A DNA stretch of 64,000 nucleotides from Paraburkholderia sp. BL23I1N1 (GCF_003610295.1 NZ_RAPV01000001.1:2914001-2978000); one strand, 5' to 3'. Counted from the stretch's first letter, positions 17,122 through 29,271 are shown. Translations and numbers: made by a program. The notes: a model not told the origin generated them from the letters alone.

Positions 17122-19983
17122 TTATTTAGCAATCGACGCGCTCTTGAGGCGGCCGAAAGCGCCTTCGATCAGCGCCTTCTGCTGCTCGTAGTGCTTCGCG
17201 TAGTAGCCGACTGCCGGCGAGGCCGAAGCCGGACGTCCGCTGTACGCCAGCTTCTGCCCTTCCTTCATGCCTTCCTTCAGGTGGTGCTCGATGTAGAACC
17301 ACGGGCCTTGATTCTGCGGCTCGTCCTGCACCCAGACCACGTCGGTCGCGTTGTCGTACTTCTTCATTTCCGCTTCGAACTGCTTATGCGCGAACGGATA
17401 GAGCTGTTCGATACGGATGATCGCGACGTCGTTCGACTTCGATTCACGGCGATGCGCCAGCAGGTCGTAGTACACGCGGCCCGAGCAGGCCACCACGCGC
17501 TTGACCTTCTTCGGCTCGATCGCTTCGTCGATTTCACCGAGGATCGGCTGGAATGCGCCCTTCGCCAGTTCGGACAGATCCGACACGGCTTCCTTGTGAC
17601 GCAGCAGCGACTTCGGCGTAGCGACGATCAGCGGCTTGCGGAACAGGCGGATCATCTGACGGCGCAACAGGTGGAAGATCTGCGCCGGCGTGGTCGGTTG
17701 AACGACCTGCATGTTGTGGTCTGCGCACAGCTGCAGGAAACGCTCGATACGTGCCGACGAGTGTTCCGGACCTTGACCTTCGTAGCCGTGCGGCAAGAGC
17801 ATCGTGAGACCCGACACGCGGCCCCACTTCACTTCGCCCGACGAGATGAACTGGTCGATCACGACCTGCGCGCCGTTCACGAAGTCGCCGAACTGCGCTT
17901 CCCAAGCGACGAACGTATTCGGTTCAGCGGTCGAGTAACCGTATTCGAAGCCCAGCACCGCTTCTTCCGACAACACCGAGTCGATCACCGTGAACTTCGC
18001 CTGACCTTCGGCGATGTTCTGCAGCGGCACGTAGGTGCCGTCGTTCCAGCGTTCGCGGTTCTGATCGTGCAGCACCGCGTGACGGTGCGTGAACGTGCCG
18101 CGGCCCGAGTCCTGACCGGTCAGGCGCACTGCATAGCCCGATGCGACCAGCGACGCGAATGCCAGATGTTCGCCCATGCCCCAGTCGAGCTTGGCCTCGC
18201 CACGGCCCATCGCGCGACGGTCGTTGATGACGCGCTCAACCAGCGGGTGCACCTTGAAGTTTTCCGGGATCGTAGTGACGCGCTCAGCGAGGCGCTTCAA
18301 CTCAGCCAGCGGCACTGCCGTATCGGCTGCGTCGGTCCACTTGCGGTTCAGGAACGGGACCCAATCCACCGCGTACTTGCTCTTGTAGTTCGAGAGCACC
18401 GGGTCGATCGTGTGATGGCCTTCGTCCATTGCCTTGCGGTAGGCCTTGACGAATTCGTCGCCTTCTGCCGCCGTGATCACGCCTTGCTGCACCAGCTTTT
18501 CAGCGTACAGCGCGCGCGTGCCCGGGTGCTTCGCAATCGTCTTGTACATCAGCGGCTGCGTAACCGCCGGCGTGTCCTGCTCGTTGTGACCCAGCTTGCG
18601 GAAGCAGACGATGTCGACGACGACGTCCTTATGGAACTGCATCCGGAAGTCGATGGCCAGCTGGGTAGCCAGCACGACCGCTTCAGGATCGTCACCGTTC
18701 ACGTGCAGCACCGGCGCCTCGATCATCTTGACGACGTCCGAGCAGTACAACGTGGAGCGCGAGTCGCGCGGATCCGACGTCGTGAAGCCGATCTGGTTGT
18801 TGATGACGATGTGCAGCGTGCCGTGCGTACCGTAACCACGCGTTTGCGCGAGGTTCAGCGTTTCCATCACCACGCCCTGGCCTGCGAAAGCCGCGTCGCC
18901 GTGGATCTGCACCGGCAGCACTTGCAGGCCGCTGTCGTCGCCGCGACGGTCCATACGGGCCTTCGCCGAACCTTCGACCACCGGGTTGACGATTTCGAGG
19001 TGCGACGGGTTGAACGCGAGCGACAGGTGAACCGGGCCGCCTTCGGTCGAGACGTCCGACGAGAAGCCCTTGTGGTACTTCACGTCGCCGGCCGGCAGGT
19101 CGTCGACGTGCTTGCCTTCGAATTCGGCAAACAGGTCAGCCGGCATCTTGCCGAGCGTATTGACCAGCACGTTCAGACGGCCACGGTGAGCCATGCCGAT
19201 GACGATTTCCTGCACGCCGTTGGCGCCGCCATGACGCACGACTTCGTCCATCGAGGCGATGAAGCTTTCGCCGCCTTCGAGCGAAAAGCGTTTCTGGCCG
19301 ACGTACTTGGTGTGCAGGAAGCGTTCGAGGCCTTCAGCGGCCGTCAGGCGATTCAGGATGTGCTTCTTCTTGTCATTGGAGAAGTTCGGCGTCGAACGGA
19401 TCGACTCGAGCTTCTCTTTCCACCAGCGCTTCTGTTCCGGATCGCTGATGTACATGTACTCGGCGCCGATCGTGCCGCAGTACGTGTCACGCAGGGCCTT
19501 GACGATCTCGCGCAGCGAAGCGCGCTCGAATCCGAAATACAGATTCGTTGCGCTGAACTCCTGGTCCATGTCGGCTTCGGTGAAGTCGTAGAACGCGGGT
19601 TCAAGTTCGGGGATAGCGGGACGTTCGCGGCGCTTCAGGGGATCGAGATTGGCCCATTGCGAGCCGAGGAAGCGATATGCGCCGATGAGGGACTGCACGT
19701 AGACTTGCTTGCGGGAGGTAGCGAGGTCTTCGCCGCCGGCCGCCGTGCGCGGGATGAAGGCGTTCGCCTTGGCCCGTTGCGCAAACGATTCGACGATCGG
19801 GCCATGGGCCACGTCGTTGGCATTGCTGCCATCCGATGCAGGGACGTTCTGCAACGCATCGAAATAGCTGCGCCAGTTCTCGGGCACTGACGCCGGATTA
19901 TCGAGATACGCTTCGTACATTTCTTCTACGTACGGAGCATTGCCGCCGAACAGATAAGAGTTCGACTGGAATTGCTTCATCAT
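17122..19983 (-). CDS. sucA: 2-oxoglutarate dehydrogenase E1 component
   Basis: Thiamine-diphosphate E1 enzyme decarboxylating 2-oxoglutarate in the TCA cycle. 953 aa. It begins [21 protein letters not shown], the E2-binding N-terminus typical of SucA. It has the active-site regions [11 protein letters not shown] and [32 protein letters not shown] (ThDP domain), GHNEQDTPA, and the C-terminal transketolase-like part with [17 protein letters not shown]. The ATG at 19983 is preferred over an upstream GTG at 19995 because AAAGGTGA is well spaced. First gene of the OGDH cluster. Confidence 0.97.
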   Translation of the reverse strand: MMKQFQSNSYLFGGNAPYVEEMYEAYLDNPASVPENWRSYFDALQNVPASDGSNANDVAHGPIVESFAQRAKANAFIPRTAAGGEDLATSRKQVYVQSLIGAYRFLGSQWANLDPLKRRERPAIPELEPAFYDFTEADMDQEFSATNLYFGFERASLREIVKALRDTYCGTIGAEYMYISDPEQKRWWKEKLESIRSTPNFSNDKKKHILNRLTAAEGLERFLHTKYVGQKRFSLEGGESFIASMDEVVRHGGANGVQEIVIGMAHRGRLNVLVNTLGKMPADLFAEFEGKHVDDLPAGDVKYHKGFSSDVSTEGGPVHLSLAFNPSHLEIVNPVVEGSAKARMDRRGDDSGLQVLPVQIHGDAAFAGQGVVMETLNLAQTRGYGTHGTLHIVINNQIGFTTSDPRDSRSTLYCSDVVKMIEAPVLHVNGDDPEAVVLATQLAIDFRMQFHKDVVVDIVCFRKLGHNEQDTPAVTQPLMYKTIAKHPGTRALYAEKLVQQGVITAAEGDEFVKAYRKAMDEGHHTIDPVLSNYKSKYAVDWVPFLNRKWTDAADTAVPLAELKRLAERVTTIPENFKVHPLVERVINDRRAMGRGEAKLDWGMGEHLAFASLVASGYAVRLTGQDSGRGTFTHRHAVLHDQNRERWNDGTYVPLQNIAEGQAKFTVIDSVLSEEAVLGFEYGYSTAEPNTFVAWEAQFGDFVNGAQVVIDQFISSGEVKWGRVSGLTMLLPHGYEGQGPEHSSARIERFLQLCADHNMQVVQPTTPAQIFHLLRRQMIRLFRKPLIVATPKSLLRHKEAVSDLSELAKGAFQPILGEIDEAIEPKKVKRVVACSGRVYYDLLAHRRESKSNDVAIIRIEQLYPFAHKQFEAEMKKYDNATDVVWVQDEPQNQGPWFYIEHHLKEGMKEGQKLAYSGRPASASPAVGYYAKHYEQQKALIEGAFGRLKSASIAK

Positions 19984-20367
19984 TTTTACGCTCACCTTTC
20001 TTCGAGTTTCTCGAGAAATAGCGGGTTACAGAACCTTCCGCGACACGGCCTGACCGTTTAGCGGATTGCGCGAATCAAGTCTTGCTTGGAAGGACCTAAA
20101 ACTTTGCACCCGGGGAGCATATCACAGAACGGATAGTGCAGATAGCAGACGGATTGCCGCTCGAGCCCGTCGCGACGGGCTTTCAGCGCTACTGTCAGGA
20201 CTCGCAAAGGTCTTATGCAAAAAAACAGGGACAAACACGACAGACCGACGGCCAACTGCGGGCAACTGCCCGCAACGCGAATGGGACGCCAGAAACGGCA
20301 AAAGCCACCCGGAGGTGGCTTTTGCCTGACATCGCGCCGCTTACCCAGGATTGGGGCCGGTGCCGAT
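19984..20367. other. Intergenic region between typA and sucA
   Basis: 383 bases upstream of sucA. Apart from the typA-side hairpin at 20297-20326 I see no gene. An extended -10-like TGATATGCT is present on the minus strand near 20117-20125, but it lacks a good -35, so no promoter is claimed. Confidence 0.4.
20297..20326 (-). terminator. Hairpin terminator after typA
   Basis: GGCAAAAGCCACC (20297-20309) pairs perfectly with GGTGGCTTTTGCC (20314-20326) around CGGA, 41 bases past the typA stop. The stem carries its own T-run; the following bases (GTTTCTGG on the minus strand) are only weakly T-rich. Confidence 0.65.
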
Positions 20368-22194
<1,827 letters not shown>

Positions 22195-22279
22195 AGGAAC
22201 CTGGGGGCAGTTGAGTGCGCCAGCAGCAGCATTGTGTACGAAGCCAACAAAGCCCAAAGCGCACTTTTGGGAACCCAAC

Positions 22280-22288
22280 ATTATAGCA
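22280..22288 (-). promoter_or_regulatory. Candidate extended -10 promoter of typA
   Basis: On the minus strand TGCTATAAT (22288-22280) is a perfect extended -10 (TGn-TATAAT) about 86 bases upstream of the typA ATG. No convincing -35 is seen, as expected for this promoter class. Confidence 0.55.
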
Positions 22289-22447
22289 CGCCCAAATGAA
22301 GCTTTCTGGTATTCCCTGATAGCCCTGCCATCTTCCATGCAGCGGCACGTAGGAAATGATCTCGCCGCGCATCGGCATTGCCCTACGCAAAACCGCTCGC
22401 ATTCTTCCTTGAGCAGGAAAAGTTCCTTGCCTAAGCTGTAATAATGC

Positions 22448-22477
22448 TTGTCGTGTCAATCAACCGCTGTCTATAAT
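22448..22477 (+). promoter_or_regulatory. Candidate sigma-70 promoter of marR
   Basis: TTGTCG (22448-22453) and TATAAT (22472-22477) are separated by 18 bases. The start would be near 22484, about 30 bases before the ATG. By analogy with MarR-family regulators of adjacent pumps, autorepression here is likely, but no clear operator was defined. Confidence 0.6.
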
Positions 22478-22512
22478 CCTGCATAGTCAACCATTGCATT
22501 CGCACGAGAATC

Positions 22513-23028
22513 ATGACGGATCCGTCCTCAACGCCCAACCCGATCGTTAGCGAGTACCAGCTAGGCGAAAGCGTCGGCTATCTGATCTCGCGAGTGAAAT
22601 CGACCATGTCCAACCTGGTCACACAGCGCAGCATGGCCGAACTGGGCATCACCAGCCAGCAAGGCAGCATCCTGTTCATGGTGGCAAGCGGCAAGTGCCT
22701 GCTGGCGGCCGAACTGGCGCGTGAATACGGCATCGATGCAAGCGCCGTGACGCGTCTGGTCGATCGCCTCGAGAAGCGCGGGCTACTCACGCGAGTGCGC
22801 AGCAACGAAGACCGGCGGGTTGTCCGGCTCGCGCTGACACCGGAAGGCCATGCAATCGCGGCAAAAATGCCCGCCATTTTCAACGGCGTGCTGGACAGTC
22901 TGCTGGGCGGATTCACCGCTGAAGAAGTGGGCTTCCTGAAAAGCATGTTGCGCCGCGTACTCGTCAATTCCGGCGAACAAACGGGACTCACCCGTGATGC
23001 AACGAGCAATTTTGACAGTAAATCGTAA
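22513..23028 (+). CDS. MarR family transcriptional regulator of the efflux operon
   Basis: Winged-helix regulator of 171 aa. The MarR core is visible: ITSQQGSILFMVASGKCLLAAELAREYGIDASAVTRLVDRLEKRGLLTRVRSNEDRRVVRLALTPEGH is split here only by reading; the recognition helix is SAVTRLVDRLEKRGL and the wing is SNEDRRVVRLALT. It heads an operon with a NodT lipoprotein, EmrA and EmrB, an arrangement typical of pump-specific MarR/EmrR repressors that sense phenolic or lipophilic compounds. The ligand is unknown. Confidence 0.92.
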   Translation: MTDPSSTPNPIVSEYQLGESVGYLISRVKSTMSNLVTQRSMAELGITSQQGSILFMVASGKCLLAAELAREYGIDASAVTRLVDRLEKRGLLTRVRSNEDRRVVRLALTPEGHAIAAKMPAIFNGVLDSLLGGFTAEEVGFLKSMLRRVLVNSGEQTGLTRDATSNFDSKS

Positions 23029-23077
23029 TAAATTGCTTGCAGTGTCCATCATTACATTCCACTCAAAGAGTCGAGCG

Positions 23078-24586
23078 ATGAAATCCCTTTCCCTGTCCGC
23101 GCCCGCGCTTTCGAGCCGGGCCGCTGTCGCCGCCGCGGTGACGGCGCTCGCCCTCACGGGGTGCGCGAACTACTTCGGTATGAAGAGCGACAAGCAGATC
23201 TCGTCGCCGGCTCAGTACGAGTCCGCCCAGAGCCTCGCCGGCCAGGGCGCCCAATGGCCGTCGCTCGACTGGGCCGGCCAGTTCGGCGATCCGCAGTTGC
23301 CCAAGCTGATCGCGGAGGCGCTGGAAGGCAGCCCTTCGATCGCGCAGGCGCAGGCACGCCTCGCCAAGGCTTCGTCGTACATTGAAAGCTCGCGCTCGGC
23401 GCTGTACCCGAAAGTCAACGGCAGCTACTCATGGACCCGCGAACTGTTCTCGGGCAACGCGCTCTACCCGCCTCCGTACGGTGGCACCTGGTATAGCGAG
23501 AACAACGTGCTGGCGAGCGCGTCGTGGGACCTGGACCTGTGGGGCAAGAATCGCCAGCGCCTGGGCCAGGCCGTGTCGCAAGAAAAGGCGGCCGAGGCCG
23601 ACATGCAGCAGGCGCGCGTGACGCTTGCCGCCTCCGTGGCGACCACCTATAACCAGCTCGCCCAGTTGTACGCATTCCGCGACATCGCCGCGCGCGAAAT
23701 CGCCAACCGCCAGGATATCGGCCGCATCACCAACGGCCGCGTCACCGCAGGACTCGACACCAACGTCGAACGGCAAACCGCGAATGGCAATATTGCAACC
23801 AGCCAGGCGAACCTGACCGATCTCGACGGTCAGATCACCGTGGTGCGCTATCAGTTGGGCGCGCTGCTCGGCAAGGGTCCGGATCGCGGCCTGCAGATCG
23901 CCACGCCGGTTCTGACCACGGGCGACACAGTTGCGCTGCCGAACAACCTGCCGGCCGACCTCGTGGCACGCCGCGCGGACATCGTCGCCGCACGCTGGCA
24001 GGTCGAGGCCGCGATGCACGACGTGAAGGAAGCAAAAGCCGAATTCTTCCCGGACGTCAACCTCGCCGCCGGCTTCGGTTTCGATGCATTCGGCTGGGGC
24101 CGCTTCCTTAAGTCAGGCAGCCGCCAGATGCAATTCGGCCCGGCGATTCACCTGCCGATCTTCGACGCCGGCGCGCTGCGTTCGCAGTTGAAGGGCCGCT
24201 ATGCAGACTTCGATCTCGATGTGGCGAACTACAACCAGACGCTGATCAGTGCCCTTTCGGATGTCGCGACGCAAGTGTCGTCGATCCGTTCGATCGACCG
24301 TCAATCGGGCGACGCCCAGCGCGCGCTCGACGCGTCGACCAAGGCCTATCAACTGGCGGTGATCCGCTACAAGGCCGGATTGTCGGAACAACTCCAGGTG
24401 CTGACTGCCGACCAGAACCGCCTTAACGCCGAACAGACGGTAACGGGCCTGAAGATGCGCCGCCGCGATTTGCAGATCGGTCTCATCAAGGCGCTCGGTG
24501 GCGGTTTCGACGCAACGCAGACCGGCCTCGTGGTGCCGACCGATGCCCCGGCATCGGCCACTGCCGCGACCGCCGCTGCAAACTGA
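23078..24586 (+). CDS. Outer-membrane efflux lipoprotein (NodT/OprM family)
   Basis: TolC-like outer-membrane channel of a tripartite pump, 502 aa. The signal peptide ends in the lipobox ALTGC (Cys29). Two OEP repeats follow, with family signatures ASWDLDLWGKNRQRLGQAV, LPADLVARRADIVAARWQVEAA and AAGFGFDAFGWGRFL, and periplasmic helices such as ALDASTKAYQLAVIRYKAGLSEQLQVL. The start at 23078 gives the signal peptide directly; the upstream extension to 22994 overlaps marR and is unlikely. It lies 50 bases after marR. Confidence 0.93.
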   Translation: MKSLSLSAPALSSRAAVAAAVTALALTGCANYFGMKSDKQISSPAQYESAQSLAGQGAQWPSLDWAGQFGDPQLPKLIAEALEGSPSIAQAQARLAKASSYIESSRSALYPKVNGSYSWTRELFSGNALYPPPYGGTWYSENNVLASASWDLDLWGKNRQRLGQAVSQEKAAEADMQQARVTLAASVATTYNQLAQLYAFRDIAAREIANRQDIGRITNGRVTAGLDTNVERQTANGNIATSQANLTDLDGQITVVRYQLGALLGKGPDRGLQIATPVLTTGDTVALPNNLPADLVARRADIVAARWQVEAAMHDVKEAKAEFFPDVNLAAGFGFDAFGWGRFLKSGSRQMQFGPAIHLPIFDAGALRSQLKGRYADFDLDVANYNQTLISALSDVATQVSSIRSIDRQSGDAQRALDASTKAYQLAVIRYKAGLSEQLQVLTADQNRLNAEQTVTGLKMRRRDLQIGLIKALGGGFDATQTGLVVPTDAPASATAATAAAN

Positions 24587-24664
24587 AGCCACATCGGCGC
24601 GACCCGCACTCGCACGAACATCCGAATATAAACGACGACGCTTGAGAGAACCCGGAGCACATCA

Positions 24665-25891
24665 ATGAGCACCCCCCAGCAGCCCGCGGCCCCCGCACAA
24701 CCGGCAAACAACGGCAAACGCAAGCGCATGATGACGCTGCTCGTCATGGTGATCCTGATCGCCGCGGTCGCCTACGGCCTTTACTACTTCCTCGACGCAC
24801 GCTTCCATGAAGACACCGACGACGCGTACGTGAACGGCAACGTCGTCCAGATCACGCCGCAAGTCACCGGCACGGTCGTGGCCGTGAATGCGGACGACAC
24901 GCAAACCGTGAAGGCCGGCGACCCGCTCGTCGTGCTCGATCCGGCCGACGCGCGCGTCGCGCTCCAGCAAGCCGAAGCGAATCTCGCGCAGACGGTGCGC
25001 CAGGTTCGCGGCCTGTTCGCCGACGACAACCAGTATCAGGCGCAAGTTGCCCAGCGCCAGTCCGATCTGTCGCGCGCTCAGGACGACCTGAAGCGCCGCA
25101 TGACGGTCGCGCAAACCGGCGCCGTGTCGGCGGAAGAAATCTCGCACGCCCGCGACGCCGTGAAGAGCGCTCAAGCCGCCGTCGATGCCGCCCAGCAGCA
25201 ACTGGCCTCGAACCGCGCGCTGACCGCCAACACCACGATCGCGAATCACCCGAACGTGCAGGCTTCCGCCGCGAAGGTGCGCGACGCGTATCTGGCCAAC
25301 GCGCGCAACAAGCTGCCGGCGCCAGTCACGGGCTACGTGGCGAAGCGCTCGGTCCAGGTCGGCCAGCGCGTCTCGCCGGGCACCCCGCTGATGGCTATCG
25401 TGCCGCTGGGTGGCGTGTGGGTGGATGCGAACTTCAAGGAAGTGCAACTGAAGCACATGCGCATCGGTCAACCGGTCGAACTGACGGCCGACGTGTACGG
25501 TTCGTCGGTGGTGTACCACGGCAAGGTGGTCGGCTTCTCGGCGGGTACGGGTTCGGCGTTCTCGCTGCTGCCCGCGCAGAACGCAACCGGCAACTGGATC
25601 AAGGTGGTGCAACGCCTGCCGGTGCGAATCGCGCTCGACCCGCAGGAACTTGAAAAGCATCCGCTGCGCATCGGCCTGTCGATGCAAGCCGACGTGAACA
25701 TCAAGGACGGCAACGGCGGCGAGCTGGGCCAGGCGCCGAATACGGTCTATCAGACCAATGTGTTCGACAAGTACGGTGATGAGGCCGACGCTGAAATCGC
25801 TCGCATCATTTCGGCAAATGCAGGTCCGAACGGCGGCTCGCAAAAATCGGATCAAGCCGGCGCCGCGAAGGCCGCTGCGAAGTTGATGTAA
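24665..25891 (+). CDS. emrA: EmrA-type HlyD family periplasmic adaptor
   Basis: Membrane-fusion protein linking the EmrB transporter to the outer-membrane channel. 408 aa. A Pro/Ala-rich cytosolic N-terminus, one membrane helix (MTLLVMVILIAAVAYGLYYF), then EDTDDAYVNGNVVQITPQVTG, which is diagnostic for EmrA/FusE adaptors. The barrel-sandwich hybrid, a coiled-coil hairpin (about residues 95-185) and ARNKLPAPVTGYVAKRSVQVGQ follow. The symbol is by homology to the Emr family. Confidence 0.93.
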   Translation: MSTPQQPAAPAQPANNGKRKRMMTLLVMVILIAAVAYGLYYFLDARFHEDTDDAYVNGNVVQITPQVTGTVVAVNADDTQTVKAGDPLVVLDPADARVALQQAEANLAQTVRQVRGLFADDNQYQAQVAQRQSDLSRAQDDLKRRMTVAQTGAVSAEEISHARDAVKSAQAAVDAAQQQLASNRALTANTTIANHPNVQASAAKVRDAYLANARNKLPAPVTGYVAKRSVQVGQRVSPGTPLMAIVPLGGVWVDANFKEVQLKHMRIGQPVELTADVYGSSVVYHGKVVGFSAGTGSAFSLLPAQNATGNWIKVVQRLPVRIALDPQELEKHPLRIGLSMQADVNIKDGNGGELGQAPNTVYQTNVFDKYGDEADAEIARIISANAGPNGGSQKSDQAGAAKAAAKLM

Positions 25892-25921
25892 GCGGCGCGA
25901 CGATTCATAAAGGCTTTCTCA

Positions 25922-27484
25922 ATGGCTCAGGCTCAGGCGCAAGTCCCTCATCCGCCGCTCGAGGGCGCGCAACTGGTGATCGGCACCATCGCGGTGTCGC
26001 TCGCCGTGTTCATGAACGTGCTCGACACGTCGATTGCGAACGTGTCGATCCCGTCCATTTCGGGCGACCTCGGTGTGTCGTCCGACCAGGGCACATGGGT
26101 GATCACGTCGTTCGCGGTGGCGAACGCGATCTCCGTGCCGCTGACTGGCTGGCTCACCGAACGCGTCGGTCAGGTACGCCTGTTCATGGCGTCGATCATT
26201 CTGTTCGTGATCTCGTCGTGGATGTGCGGCCTCGCGCCCACCCTGCCGTTCCTGCTTGCCTCGCGCGTGCTGCAAGGCGCCGTGGCCGGCCCGATGATCC
26301 CGCTGTCGCAAACGCTGCTGCTCGCCAGCTATCCCCGCGCCAAGGCACCGATGGCCTTGTCGATGTGGGCGATGACCACGCTGATCGCGCCAGTGGCCGG
26401 TCCGATTCTCGGCGGCTGGATCTCGGACAACATCTCGTGGCCGTGGATTTTCTACGTCAACATTCCGGTCGGTGCGATCGCGGCCGCGGCAACGTGGATG
26501 ATCTTCCGCAACCGCGATTCGGTCATCAAAAAGGCGCCGATCGACGGTGTCGGTCTCGGCCTCCTGATCCTCTGGGTCGGTTCGTTGCAAGTCATGCTCG
26601 ATAAGGGCAAGGACCTCGACTGGTTCTCGTCGACCACCATTGTCGTGCTGGCGCTGGTCGCGGTCATTTCGCTCGCGTTCTTCATTGTGTGGGAATTGAC
26701 GGCCGAGCATCCGGTGGTCGATCTATCGCTCTTCAGCCGGCGCAATTTCACGAGCGGTACGATTGCGTTGTCGATCGGCTACGGGCTCTACTTCGGTAAC
26801 CTCGTGCTGTTGCCGTTGTGGCTGCAAACCGATATCGGCTACACCGCAACGGAAGCCGGACTCGTGATGGCGCCGGTCGGCGTGTTCGCCGTGCTGCTCT
26901 CGCCGATCACCGGCAAGGTGTTGCCGCGCACCGATCCGCGCTATATCGCGACATTGTCGTTCCTCGTGTTCGCGCTGTGTTTCTGGATGCGCTCACGCTA
27001 CACGACCGGCGTCGATACGTATTCGCTGCTGCTGCCCACGTTGATTCAGGGGATCGGCATGGCCGGATTCTTCATCCCGCTGGTGTCGATCACGCTGTCG
27101 GGCTTGCCGGGCAACCGGATTCCTGCGGCGTCGGGCTTGTCGAATTTCGTGCGGATCATGTGCGGCGGTATTGGCACGTCGATTTTCCAGACCGCGTGGG
27201 ATCACCGCACCATCATGCATCACGCGCAACTGGCCGAACAGGCGAGCGCGTACAACCCGGTGTTCGATCAGTCGATCCGGCAGATGGGTGCGGCGGGCTT
27301 CAGTCAGCCGCAGGCGTATGGTCTGTTCAATACGATGGCCACGCAGCAGGCCGCGCAGTTGGGCGTGAATGATCTGTTCTTTGTATCGGCGGGGATCTTT
27401 GTCGCGCTGATCGCGCTGATCTGGATGGCAAAGCCGGAACGCGCCGGCGGTGACGCGGGCGCAGCGGCTGCGGCGGCGCATTGA
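25922..27484 (+). CDS. emrB: EmrB-type MFS multidrug transporter (DHA2 family)
   Basis: Inner-membrane proton-driven exporter with 14 predicted helices, 520 aa. Signatures: FMNVLDTSIANVSIPSISGDLG in helix 1, GTWVITSFAVANAISVPLTGWLTERVGQVR (DHA2 motif A region), and a motif C-like GPILGGWISDNISWPWIFYVNIP. Last gene of marR-nodT-emrA-emrB, 30 bases after emrA, with GG-poor Shine-Dalgarno. It is followed by a heptamer repeat and a strong bidirectional terminator. Confidence 0.95.
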   Translation: MAQAQAQVPHPPLEGAQLVIGTIAVSLAVFMNVLDTSIANVSIPSISGDLGVSSDQGTWVITSFAVANAISVPLTGWLTERVGQVRLFMASIILFVISSWMCGLAPTLPFLLASRVLQGAVAGPMIPLSQTLLLASYPRAKAPMALSMWAMTTLIAPVAGPILGGWISDNISWPWIFYVNIPVGAIAAAATWMIFRNRDSVIKKAPIDGVGLGLLILWVGSLQVMLDKGKDLDWFSSTTIVVLALVAVISLAFFIVWELTAEHPVVDLSLFSRRNFTSGTIALSIGYGLYFGNLVLLPLWLQTDIGYTATEAGLVMAPVGVFAVLLSPITGKVLPRTDPRYIATLSFLVFALCFWMRSRYTTGVDTYSLLLPTLIQGIGMAGFFIPLVSITLSGLPGNRIPAASGLSNFVRIMCGGIGTSIFQTAWDHRTIMHHAQLAEQASAYNPVFDQSIRQMGAAGFSQPQAYGLFNTMATQQAAQLGVNDLFFVSAGIFVALIALIWMAKPERAGGDAGAAAAAAH

Positions 27485-27500
27485 GGGTTTAGTCTCTTTC

Positions 27501-27542
27501 CGCAGCACGCAGCACGCAGCACGCAGCACGCAGCACGCAGCA
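27501..27542. repeat. Six tandem copies of the heptamer CGCAGCA
   Basis: CGCAGCA is repeated six times without interruption between the emrB stop and the terminator. Being non-coding, copy-number change would not alter a protein; it could mark slippage. Confidence 0.9.
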
Positions 27543-27560
27543 GTAGATGATGATGAGGAA

Positions 27561-27597
27561 AAAGGCGGGACCGCTTGGTAGCGGTCCCGCCTTTTTG
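27561..27597. terminator. Bidirectional terminator between emrB and truB
   Basis: AAAGGCGGGACCGC (27561-27574) pairs perfectly with GCGGTCCCGCCTTT (27581-27594) around TTGGTA, with a T-run on the plus side and an A-run on the other. It serves the convergent emrB and truB operons. Confidence 0.9.
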
Positions 27598-27655
27598 TTT
27601 GTGGCGCTAGAGGCGCGTCGGCAGGTTCGCAGGTCGACCGGCGAGCTAGCGGCCT

Positions 27656-28591
27656 CTAGCTCTCCGCGGTGACGACCAAGCGCTCAGGCGCCAATACGCC
27701 CTCGCCTTGCTTCGCGACACCAAGCAGGCGACCTTGCGCTCCATACACACGTACACGGGGCGCATTCACGGCATCGCCGGAGATGGCCAATTCGGAGAGT
27801 TTCAGACGTTGACCATGCAGGAAGCGACGAGTCGCGTCTTCGTCCAGTGTGACGAGCGGGAAGGTGGACAGCAATGCATCGACCGGCTGCAGCCATGCAT
27901 CACGCTCGCTCTCCGTCGCATCGGACAGCGCGTCGAGCGTCACCGAATTTTCCAGCGTCAGCGCGCCGACGCCGGTACGCCGCAGCGCGACCAGATGCGC
28001 GCCACAATCGAGCGCCTCGCCGATATCCTCGGCGAGCGTGCGCACATACGTGCCTTTGCTGCACGTCACGCGAAACGTCACATCGGGCAACGCACAGGCC
28101 AGCATGTCGAGGGCGTGAATCGTCACCTGACGCCCTTCCCGCTCGACCGTCTGGCCGGCGCGCGCGTATTCGTACAGCGGTTTGCCGTCGCGCTTGAGCG
28201 CCGAATACATTGGCGGAACCTGGATGATGTCACCGAGAAACTTTTGCATCGCCGCCTGGACCGCAGCCTGATCGCATGTCACGTCGCGCGTGTCGATCGG
28301 CTCGCCTTCGGCGTCGCCCGTGGTCGTGCGGATACCGAGGCGCATGGTCGCCTCATAGGTCTTGTCGGCTTCGAGCAGATCTTGCGAAAACTTGGTCGCC
28401 TCGCCGAAACACAGCGGCAAGAGACCCGTGGCGAGTGGATCGAGCGTGCCGGTGTGGCCCGCCTTTTTGGCGAGGTAGAGACGCTTCGCGCGAATCAGCG
28501 CGTCGTTGCTCGACAGGCCGAGCGGCTTGTCGAGCAGCAACACGCCGTCGAGCGCGCGACGCGGCACGCGGGGGCGTTGAGGTGCGGTCAT
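27656..28591 (-). CDS. truB: tRNA pseudouridine(55) synthase TruB
   Basis: Makes pseudouridine 55 in the T-loop of tRNAs. 311 aa. N-terminal GVLLLDKPLGLSSNDAL and the catalytic motif HTGTLDPLATGLL (Asp51) are present, as are VPPMYSALKRDGKPLYEYAR and CSKGTYVRTLAEDIG. The C-terminal part is a short PUA-like domain. Last gene of the nusA-infB-rbfA-truB block. Confidence 0.97.
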   Translation of the reverse strand: MTAPQRPRVPRRALDGVLLLDKPLGLSSNDALIRAKRLYLAKKAGHTGTLDPLATGLLPLCFGEATKFSQDLLEADKTYEATMRLGIRTTTGDAEGEPIDTRDVTCDQAAVQAAMQKFLGDIIQVPPMYSALKRDGKPLYEYARAGQTVEREGRQVTIHALDMLACALPDVTFRVTCSKGTYVRTLAEDIGEALDCGAHLVALRRTGVGALTLENSVTLDALSDATESERDAWLQPVDALLSTFPLVTLDEDATRRFLHGQRLKLSELAISGDAVNAPRVRVYGAQGRLLGVAKQGEGVLAPERLVVTAES

Positions 28592-28697
28592 GTCAGAAAG
28601 ACAGTGTCTTCGAAGTGGACGGAAACTGCGCTAAATGAACTGCAACTGAGGCTTTGCACCGGAAGTATTGCAGCCCGGCACGCGGATAACGGCGCGC

Positions 28698-29063
28698 TCA
28701 GTCTTCTTTCGCGCGATTGGCGTTCGCCTCGTCGATCAGACGGGACATTTCAACGGCTCGTTCAATCGTCTGGTCGTAATGGAAATGCAGCGTCGGCACG
28801 GTATGAATGTGCAGGCGCTTGAACAGCTGATTGTGCAGATGGCCGGCCGCGTGCGTAAGCGCTTCGAGCGTCTGTTGCGGGTCGCCGGTCAGCGTCGTGA
28901 AGTAGACCTTCGCGTGCGCGTAGTCGGGTGTCAGCTCGACGCTTTGAATCGTGACGATGCCAATGCGCGGGTCCTTGACCTCGCGCAGCAGCTCGGACAG
29001 GTCGCGCTGGATCTGATCGGCGATCTGCACGTTGCGATTAGGAGAAGAACGTTTTTTAGGCAT
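28698..29063 (-). CDS. rbfA: Ribosome-binding factor RbfA
   Basis: Small KH-fold protein needed for maturation of the 30S subunit. 121 aa. Family hallmarks: [45 protein letters not shown], and the C-terminal [20 protein letters not shown]. The ATG at 29063 ([11 protein letters not shown]) is preferred; the upstream 27 codons in the ORF are not typical. It lies between infB and truB. Confidence 0.95.
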   Translation of the reverse strand: MPKKRSSPNRNVQIADQIQRDLSELLREVKDPRIGIVTIQSVELTPDYAHAKVYFTTLTGDPQQTLEALTHAAGHLHNQLFKRLHIHTVPTLHFHYDQTIERAVEMSRLIDEANANRAKED

Positions 29064-29209
29064 GATGTTTGTGTAATCCGTTCTGACGGATGCAAAAAGG
29101 TGGTTCACGCGAGCCGTGGCGGTTGGTTGTTGCCTCTGCGGCAAAGCGTGGCTTGATAGCCCGACTGCAACCTACCGCGGGGCACAGTACGCGACACATG
29201 CGCGGGCCC

Positions 29210-29254
29210 AAAAACAACGGGCGGGGCGGGCGCTTAAGCCCGCTCCGCCCGTTG
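29210..29254 (-). terminator. Intrinsic terminator between infB and rbfA
   Basis: Arms CAACGGGCGGGGCGGGC (29215-29231) and GCCCGCTCCGCCCGTTG (29238-29254) form a 17-bp stem with one G-T pair around GCTTAA, 18 bases after the infB stop. On the minus strand it is followed immediately by TTTTT. It would limit read-through from infB to rbfA-truB. Confidence 0.8.
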
Positions 29255-29271
29255 AGCCAATGCCGCGTGAA

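Noticed and set aside
16774..19890. 1038-residue plus-strand ORF opposite sucA
   Set aside because: Antisense shadow. SucA on the minus strand has full family motifs across the same bases.
27501..27542. CRISPR-like repeat
   Set aside because: The units are 7 bases with no spacers; it is a simple tandem repeat.
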